Below are positions 57,160 to 64,000 of a stretch of DNA of 64,000 bases, piece by piece (position 1 is the first letter of the stretch; each line of letters begins with the position of its first letter). The notes beneath the pieces were generated by a model, which saw only the letters and a list, made by a program, of their open reading frames with translations, was not told where the DNA came from and ran no database searches. Made by a program: the position numbers and the translations under genes. Origin of the DNA: Rhodotorula mucilaginosa (lineage: Eukaryota; Basidiomycota; Microbotryomycetes; Sporidiobolales; Sporidiobolaceae); the NCBI GenBank assembly GCA_034406715.1, contig CP137871.1, forward strand, positions 248,001-312,000, written 5' to 3'.

Positions 57160-60100
57160 TCAGCGCCGTCTCCCGCGTGAACTCGGCTCGCTGTCGCCTG
57201 ACGATTCGTCCGTCTCGATCGTGATGCTCTCGGTCGCCTTTTTGGCGGCCGTGCGAGCAGGAGGTTTGCGAGCGGTCGAAGCCGAAGTTGCCTTCTTCGC
57301 AGGGGCCTTCTTGGCGGGGCTGCGAGACAACGGGCAGAGGGGAAGACCGTCAGCAAAGAGCAGGGCGAAATTGAAAGAGGCAAATTCTCGAAGCGACTCA
57401 CGCTTTCTTGCGCGGGGCGGGCTCGTCGCTCTCCTCTTCGCTCTCCGACTCGTTGAACTGCGGACGGGGGCGTGTGAGAGCAAGCTCCTGACCGGGCAGA
57501 GGCACTATAGAAGCAGGCAACGCACCAACTCTTGCGCCTTGCCCTTCCCCTTGCCTTTCGTCGTACTCTTGCTCGCCGCGGTAGTCCGCTTGGCGGCCGA
57601 AGCCTTCTTCTTCGTCGGAGCCGCCGCCGCCGAAGCCATCGACGCGTCGCTATCGTCGTCCATGCTATCCCGCGGACGAGACTTGCCCTTGCCGGCGACA
57701 CCGCGACCGCGAGACGGACCGGCCTCCTCTTCGGACTCGTCGCCCTGCTCGGTTTCGTCCTCCTCCTCCTCCTCCGCCACACGTCCTTTCCCCTTGCCCT
57801 GCAACAGGAAGGAAGTGAGCATGCGCACTAACATCTACCAACTAGAGGCAGTGGAAGACATACCTTTCCGCCGTACTTGGCTTCGGCCGCATCCTTGGCT
57901 GCGCGCATCTCGTTGCCGAGGTCGTCGTGTTCCGGCCCTTCCTTGCTCGGCTCGTAGCCCTTCTTCAGGATCTCGTTGCGCGTCTCTTTCAAGAGCTTCT
58001 TGACCCAGCTGTGCAAGTCGGCTCGGATCAGTGACCGTCACGGCAGTCGACTGAGAACGTCCGAGCAAACGCGACCGGGTGGACTCACTTGCCGACGGCG
58101 TCCTTGTCTCCCTTACCGACAAACTCGTCGACGGCGTTCTGAATCAAGCTCTCACTGAGCACGTTCAAGTTCTGCGCCTCGAGGTACTCATGCACGAGGC
58201 TCGTCACCGTCACCTTCTCCAAGCCGCTATTGTCGCCCGTCTCGGTCGCCTCGAGCAACGCCGCATCGAGGCTCTTCAAGTCGGGTTCGTTCATCGTCAC
58301 TTTCGCTTTCCGCGTCGCCGACTTGCGGTGGAACTGGACGACGTCGCGCGGGTTGGCGACCTTGTCGACGAAATCTTGTCCGAACCGTTGCGGATTGCCG
58401 ACCTCGAAGTAGCCGTTACCGTCCGGACCGCCCGAGTAGTCGACCTGCAACACGGATGGAGTAACTTCAGTAAGCGAGAGCCGAAGAGGAGGGCGAACGG
58501 GAGCGAAGGAGGGACTTGCCCGCAAGCGGATCAGCGGCAACAAGCGCTCCGAACCGTCTTCGTCCGGGTGCAGCTCGTCCCACTCCTGATTCGCACGCTC
58601 GATGAGCTCGTTGACCTGTCCGTAGCATCTACGGGTTAGCAGTGCAACGCAAGCAAGGGTGATCGCCATGCGAGCGGACACCCGCGCAATCAATAGAGCA
58701 ACGTAGGACGGACCTTGCTCTTCAAGTACTTGTTGACGGCGACTTTGCTCGTCAACTTTTTCCGATCGTCCGTCTGCTTGTCGTGGTACGGCGCGAGGGC
58801 AATGTCTTCGAAGATGAACGGCCGGACCGAGCGGAGTCGAATCGGCTCAAACTCGAACTCTTTGCCTTGGATCTTGATCAGCCCGACATGCCTGCGCGGT
58901 ATTGCGAGTCAGGTTAGTCAGTACGGGTAAGATAGTGTAGCTCCGGAGGCAGCCAGAAGAAACGCACTTGGGGATCGATTCGCCCTTGCTCAAGCTGGTC
59001 GCGATACTGCTACCCGGTTGCGAGATGTAGTACGGCCTACCCGCGACCGGGACGGGTTTCGCTTCCGAGATGCAGTCGTGCTCGTGTCCCCAGACGACTA
59101 GGTGCGCTTCCTCGCCGAACGCTTGCTCCGGGACCGAGTTGTTCGGGCCGTGCGGGACCCTGTGCGGTTCAGTATGAGCGAACGATCGCGATCAGCCGAC
59201 GCCGAACGGAAATGTCGAACCGTGCGACCTTTAACGATCTCAAAACACCGGAGCGCACCTGTTCTGGTGCACGAGGATGATGTTGAACCAGTCGTCCGGG
59301 TTCTCGGCGGGGCGGTACAAGTTGATCCTCCGGTTCGTCAACTCGAACACGAACCGGTCATCGCGAATGTTGCCCATCCCGTACAGCGCCAGCTTGGTCT
59401 CGCCCTTTTGGAGCAAGATCGGTTTCACCTTCAAGCCGTCTTCGAGCGCTTCTTCGTCGTTCGTGGACTGGCCGGGGAGTTCCATCCGGCCGAAATAGTT
59501 GATCAACCCGGACGCGGACAGGACGTCGAGCGCGCAGAGGGCGCCTTCCTGCAGTGGGCGAATGCTCGACCTGGATCAGTGAAAAGGTCTCCTTGGATCG
59601 TGGCAGAGAATGAACCCTCCGCACCGTGCCGACGCCCTGCGGGTCGTCGTGGTTCCCGTGAATCGAAAAGACGGGCAGCCCGACGTTGATGTTTTCGTCT
59701 TCGTAATTGACTCCCGGCCAGCTGTGAGCGCGCAGACACCTGCTATTATCAGCATAGGGTCTTCTTTTCCCCCAGAGCCGAATCGAGTTTGAGGTCGTAG
59801 GTTCGTGCGCGCGCACCTGGCATCTCTTGCGATTCCAACTCCGGCGTCTGAGATGAGTTCGAGGCTGATGGGCCGATCTCCGAGGCATCGTTCGCGCATG
59901 GCCGAGATGGTCTGGTACAGGCTGGTGCGGGACGGGCGGTTCTCGTGAAAGAGGTCGCCGGCGAGGAGGAGCATGTCGACCTGCCGGTGGGGGGGCCACA
60001 CGGTGAGCGAGCGGGTCGCACGACTCCCGACGAGACTGGAGCAGGCCTCACATCGTTGGCTACAGCGAGGTCGAGGATCTCTTTGAACGTGTTGATCGAG

Positions 60101-60189
60101 TCGCGTCCTCGAATCGGGTCCTTTTCGGCGTACCCGATGTGGTTGTCGGTCGCCAGCAGGATCTGCGGGGCGGGCGGCAGGCGGTTCAT
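57160..60189 (-). CDS. MRE11: MRE11 double-strand-break repair nuclease
   Basis: Nuclease of the Mre11-Rad50-Nbs1 complex that detects and trims DNA breaks. Start [20 protein letters not shown] at 60189 with phosphoesterase motif I (D-N-H), [17 protein letters not shown] (motif II), [14 protein letters not shown] (motif III), [23 protein letters not shown] and [11 protein letters not shown] (last metal histidines). The capping domain follows: [78 protein letters not shown] and [20 protein letters not shown]. The C-terminal third alternates acidic and Lys/Gly-rich stretches ([45 protein letters not shown]), ending SSRGRRR; this DNA-binding tail is usual. About eight introns. Confidence 0.96.
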
Positions 60190-60637
60190 GCCAGAATTTG
60201 AGCTCTATACGAGCCACGCCCTTCGCACCCACACGGGACTCGCCTTTATGCACGAGTCGGGTTCGACTTGTTGGGTCAAGCGGGGGACCGGACCGGCAAA
60301 CCCTCCCTCGGGCGGTCTGCGGGCGGGTGAGCGTGGTCAGTCTCTGCTCGTAGAATGTCGTACTCGCACTCACTCACTCTGGCGAGCTGCTCATGGCGCT
60401 GTGCGTCGGCGGTGACGCGTGTGCCGAGATGTCAACTTGAACTTGTCAATTCCGCTATTTCCTCATTTGTAATCTGATCTTATTCCCTGCAATACAAACT
60501 CGCATGTAAGCTGGCCTGCAAATTCTCCAGCAGGCGGCCGGCTCTATCTCGATCGCTCCTTTTTTTGTCCCCGCGCACGCGCTGCTCGTTATCGCTCGCT
60601 CGCTCGTCTTTGTCCTCGTCACTCGTCACTCGCGGCG
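60190..60637. promoter_or_regulatory. Divergent promoter, MRE11 and transporter
   Basis: 448 bp between opposing ATGs. No recognised box, and the superfamily dyad is absent. Confidence 0.5.
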
Positions 60638-63215
60638 ATGGCGACGCGGCGAATCCCCATCTCGAGCTCGTCGACCAACTCGAGGCGAGCTTCCCAACCT
60701 GCAGCAGATCCACCGACGAGGTACGCCTCGAGCCTCGACGCCGTCTTTTCGTTTCAACGCTCTGCCGCCTTTTTCCAGGACAATCTCCAGTCGGGCCCGT
60801 CGTTTGTCGACCGCGAACACTACCCGAGACCCTTTGACGACGATGACGAGGACGACGCTGCTCGGTACAGCGGTGGAGACGAGGACGAGACGAGCGAGTC
60901 AGTGGATCAAGATGAACGAGGGGGAGAGACTTGCGCTGCTTCTCCGCGCGATGCAGTCGCTGGAACGCAAGAGAGCGCTCTGGGAGGCAGCGGCGTGACG
61001 GGCTACGACAGCCAAGACAGCGACAGCGGACCTCCGTCCGGTCTCCTCGTCGATACCGCGACGACGAAGAGCGCAGGGCACGACGCCCTCCCGCCGAACG
61101 CAGTAGCGAGGTACTCCCGCGCTGGTCAGCAGCGACGACGCGCAGGCGAGGAGACAACCGCCGAAGCAGGAGAAGCGACCGAGCACTCTCCTCTGCTCGC
61201 TCGACCGCGCACCCGCTCCCGCTCGCGCCACAACCGCAACGGAGACATGTTCCAAATCGGAGGAGACACGACCACTTCGTCTGACTACCTCTCGACGAAA
61301 GCGGGAGACTCGTCCGGACTCTACAGCCACGGTCACGGCCACGCAGGCTCGCGAAGAGCGTCCGTCTTTTCGCGCGAGGTGTGGAAAGCCAAAATTGAGG
61401 CGCACCGCGGCGAGTCGACCTGGGGTCAGACCCTCTTCAACACGTGAGCAGTACACTCGTTCTCATTTCGCTTCAGGCTGCTGACGGAGCCCCTTCAACT
61501 TTCAGGGTCAACGTCTTGATCGGCGTCGGCTTGCTGGCGGACCCGCTCGCGTTTGCCGACGCAGGCTGGATCTTTGGCACCTTGATCCTCCTCTTCTGCG
61601 CCCTCGTCACCAACTGTAAGCTTCTCCTGCGGCTCGCCGAGGCAACTGCACCGATCCCTGGCTGACTTCCTCTCGGAAAACCCAGACACGGCCAAGATGC
61701 TCGCCGCCATGATGCGACAAGACCGTCACGCCTTGACCTATGCCGACGTCCTCATCTCGGCCTATGGCACTTGGAGTCGTCCCGTCATCCTGGCCTTGTT
61801 CGTGCTCGAACTCGCAACCTTCAGCGTCGCGACCGTCGAACTGTTTGCCGACTCGATGGCGAGCCTCTATCCGGCCATTGCGCCGTTTACATTCAAGCTC
61901 GTCTCTTTCTTGATGTGAGCGGACTTGCATTCCTTCGTTCTTTGCGCGTGCGAAACAAATCAAAACTTGCCCGTCAGTCGCTGATCAAAGCGGATGTGCT
62001 CGTGCGCTCACAGCCTCGTCCCGACCACGTTCCTCCCGCTCCGGATCCTCTCCCTCACCTCCCTCCTCGGAATCATGTCCTCGTTCGTCCTCCTCGCGGT
62101 GATCATCGCCGACGGGACCATCAAGCGCGACGCCCCGGGCAGTTTGTGGAACGTGATGCCGACCAGTATCGGCCCGCGCTGGCAGCGGTTCCCGCTCAGT
62201 TTCGGGTTGCTCATGAGCGGGGTGCGTCCAGACGCTGTTTCTGTATCGGAATATTGACTCAGACGGCATGCCAGCCTGAAGACTGATCCAAAGATCACGT
62301 GGGCTCGCACAGTTCTCCGGCCACGCCGTCGTCCCCTCTCTTTACCGCGACATGGCCCAACCAGCCACCTTCAACTCGATGATCGACGTCGCCTACATCT
62401 TCACCTTTGTGGTGACGATGCTCTTCGCCGCTCTTGGTTACCTGATGTTCGGGAACGGCGTCTCGAGCGAGATTACGCGGGATTTGGCAAAGACGCCGGG
62501 GTACCCGGTTGCGCTCAACAAGCTCGCAGTTTGGATGGTGGCGGTGAGTCAGCGCCGCGCTCTTCTTTGCTTGCCGGTACTCATGCGCTGCCGAATGCCG
62601 GCTTGATCCACTCGAAAAGCTCGCTGACTCGTAACTTGCGTGGCTTTGCAGATCAACCCGCTCGTCAAGTACGCCATCGCGAACAAGCCCCTCGTCCAGA
62701 CGTTCGAACACCTCGTCAGCAGCGTCTCGCACACGGCTCCTCCACCCTCGGACGAGTCCGAAAGCGCCGCCATCATGACGGCCTCTTCGATCCCGAACGT
62801 CCCTCCCCCTTCTCCCGCCGCAGCTCGTCGCGCCCGCATCCTGCGCTACGTTCTCTACCGCCCCTTGCTCACGTTCGCATGCGTCGCACTCGCGATCTTG
62901 ATCCCCGAGTTTGATCGCGTCCTCGCTTTCCTCGGCTCGGCGAGCGCGTTCGTCATTTGCGTGATTGGCCCCGTCGGAGCGTACCTCATCGTCGGGAGGA
63001 AGAGACCCTCGCTCCTTCTCCCCGAAGAGTACGAAGGTCCGAGAGGAGACGTTCCTCATAGGCGGCGAGCGAAAAAGGCCCCCGTGAATGGGGACGAGCT
63101 CGTCGTCGAAGGCAAGGAGCGCTTCTTGTGCTGGTTCTTGCTCGGCTTGTCAGCCATCATGGCGTCGATCGGCACGGTGTGGTCGTTCTTGCCGATCGAG
63201 ACGCCCCGCGCCTAA
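60638..63215 (+). CDS. Amino-acid transporter, AAAP family (vacuolar Avt type)
   Basis: AAAP/Avt proteins move neutral amino acids across the vacuole membrane. A long hydrophilic N-terminus of about 265 residues (MATRRIPISSSSTNSRRASQ..., with acidic DDDDEDD, TEHSPLLARP and SRRASVF, as in Avt1-type proteins) leads to STWGQTLFNTVNVLIGVGLL, the signature start. Helices follow: FADAGWIFGTLILLFCALVT, YADVLISAYGTWSRPVILAL, FVLELATFSVATVELFADSM, RILSLTSLLGIMSSFVLLAV, RFPLSFGLLMSGFSGHAVVP, VAYIFTFVVTMLFAALGYLM, INPLVKYAIANKPLV, YRPLLTFACVALAILIPEFD, LGSASAFVICVIGPVGAYLI and LCWFLLGLSAIMASIGTVWS. Introns are short; the stop is at 63213-63215. Confidence 0.92.
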
Positions 63216-63394
63216 CGCGAGGCGATCTGTTCTGTCGCCCTGCATGTAATCTTATCGCATCATCCGCAAGTTCTCTTGGAGCGACCCGGGAGAGAGAATG
63301 ACAGCGCTGCTTTCCTGTCCCACTTGTGCCAAATCTCCGTTCCCTTTCACACGAGATGCCTAGCCACCTCGCTGTTCAGGATCACGCACTTTGC

Positions 63395-63462
63395 GTTTCC
63401 ACCTAAACCGCGAAGAAGACAAGCACGAGTTTCCACCTGAACCGCGAAGAAGACGAGCGCGA
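63395..63462. repeat. 34-bp tandem repeat, two copies
   Basis: Unit starting GTTTCCACCTAAACCGCGAA repeated once with about three changes, downstream of the transporter. Confidence 0.85.
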
Positions 63463-63619
63463 GATTCCCGTGCATGCAGAGAGAAGTGCGTCATTAGATT
63501 GCGTCTATGAAAGGACAACATGAACTGGTCAAGTGGAACAACAGGGCAGGAGAGGTGGTGGGAAGATAAGAAGATACAGATCGGAAGGGGGCAAATATAC
63601 AAGAAGAGGGAGATGGATC

Positions 63620-64000
63620 AGGCCCGCTTGACGTGTGAGGCGATCCGCGATAGAGCGCACTAAGGAGAGGATGCTGTCAGTTCTTCCTGCAGCTCACTCG
63701 AAGCAGGAAAGGGACGAGGAGGCGACTGACCTTGAGCGACCGAGTGGAAGAAGAGGAGCGGACAGAGGAAGAGCAGGAGCCGGAGGAAGAATGGTCGCTG
63801 TCGGTCGCCTCCCTCGAGTCTCGTTCAGGAAGCGCAAGGGCGGGGTCGTGAACGATCCCGTGACGAGGGCAAACGTCGTGCTTGGTGTGATTCCGCGGGA
63901 AGGACTAAAAAGAACACGCGCCAGGTTCAGCTTTTAAACACGTTTGCCAGAAGACACGGCGAAAAGAGACTCACGAAGATCGAGTCGAGTTTCTCGTTTC
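63620..64000 (-). CDS. Possible 3' exons of a gene running off the right edge
   Basis: On the minus strand a GTGAGT...TTTTTAG intron (about 63911-63981) and a GTCAGT...CTGACAG intron (about 63670-63730) have the local intron style. An exon between them could read ITPSTTFALVTGSF, but the frame is not fixed and no family is recognised. From 63216 to 63620 only the 34-bp repeat is seen. Confidence 0.25.

Overview
The window looks like nuclear DNA of an intron-rich, GC-rich basidiomycete yeast, probably from the red-yeast side of Pucciniomycotina (Rhodotorula/Rhodosporidium type). This is inferred from dense short introns with GTGCGT/GTGAGT donors and CTGAC-like branch sites, from the mix of housekeeping genes, and from retention of the exon-junction protein Y14. 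No tRNA, rRNA, CRISPR array or recognisable virus-like or LTR element was seen.

Two gene classes are interleaved. The first is a set of sixteen recognisable conserved genes: derlin (2.8-4.4 kb), a seven-helix Git3-like receptor (5.2-7.0), mitochondrial dihydroorotate dehydrogenase with a long extra C-terminus (7.1-9.6, minus), centromeric histone CENP-A (15.2-15.9), alanine-glyoxylate aminotransferase (22.5-24.4, minus), a DnaJ-X chaperone (24.7-27.0, minus), a BTB-fold protein (30.2-31.1), pyroglutamyl-peptidase I (31.2-32.3, minus), HOPS subunit Vps39 (32.5-37.0), mitochondrial EF-Tu (37.2-39.4), Y14/RBM8A (39.9-41.2), arginase (47.1-49.0), threonine aldolase (49.2-51.2), an MFS sugar/polyol transporter (52.4-55.0), MRE11 (57.2-60.2, minus) and an AAAP amino-acid transporter (60.6-63.2).

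The second class is nine copies of what I read as one unrecognised gene superfamily. Group A has A1 (left edge to 2.1, minus), A2 (10.8-13.0, plus), A3 (27.6-29.7, plus), A4 (41.4-43.4, minus) and A5 (44.4-46.5, minus). Group B has B1, B2 and B3 as a head-to-tail array (16.3-22.0, minus) and B4 (55.7-57.1, plus). Protein sequences diverge strongly, yet the copies share a gene plan. Exon 1 is helical and ends in phase 0. A tiny exon follows, exactly 36 nt (12 codons) in seven copies, 42 nt in B4 and 36 or 48 nt in A3. Downstream exons follow, and the gene closes with an Arg-rich box containing R..R..YG.....W. Eight of the nine also carry one or both of two promoter boxes about 80-190 bp upstream of the ATG: a dyad close to TCCGCGGCTTGTCCGCGGA and the element GCGCTCGCACC. 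I found the core CGGCTTGTCCG nowhere else in the window.

The superfamily seems to have spread partly by local tandem duplication. B1-B3 are an array, and A4/A5 are adjacent direct copies; the A5 unit still carries a copied 3' end of the neighbouring Y14 gene. The function of the superfamily is unknown to me. Common promoter boxes, fixed gene structure and fast protein divergence make it the best candidate here for an undescribed, co-regulated system.
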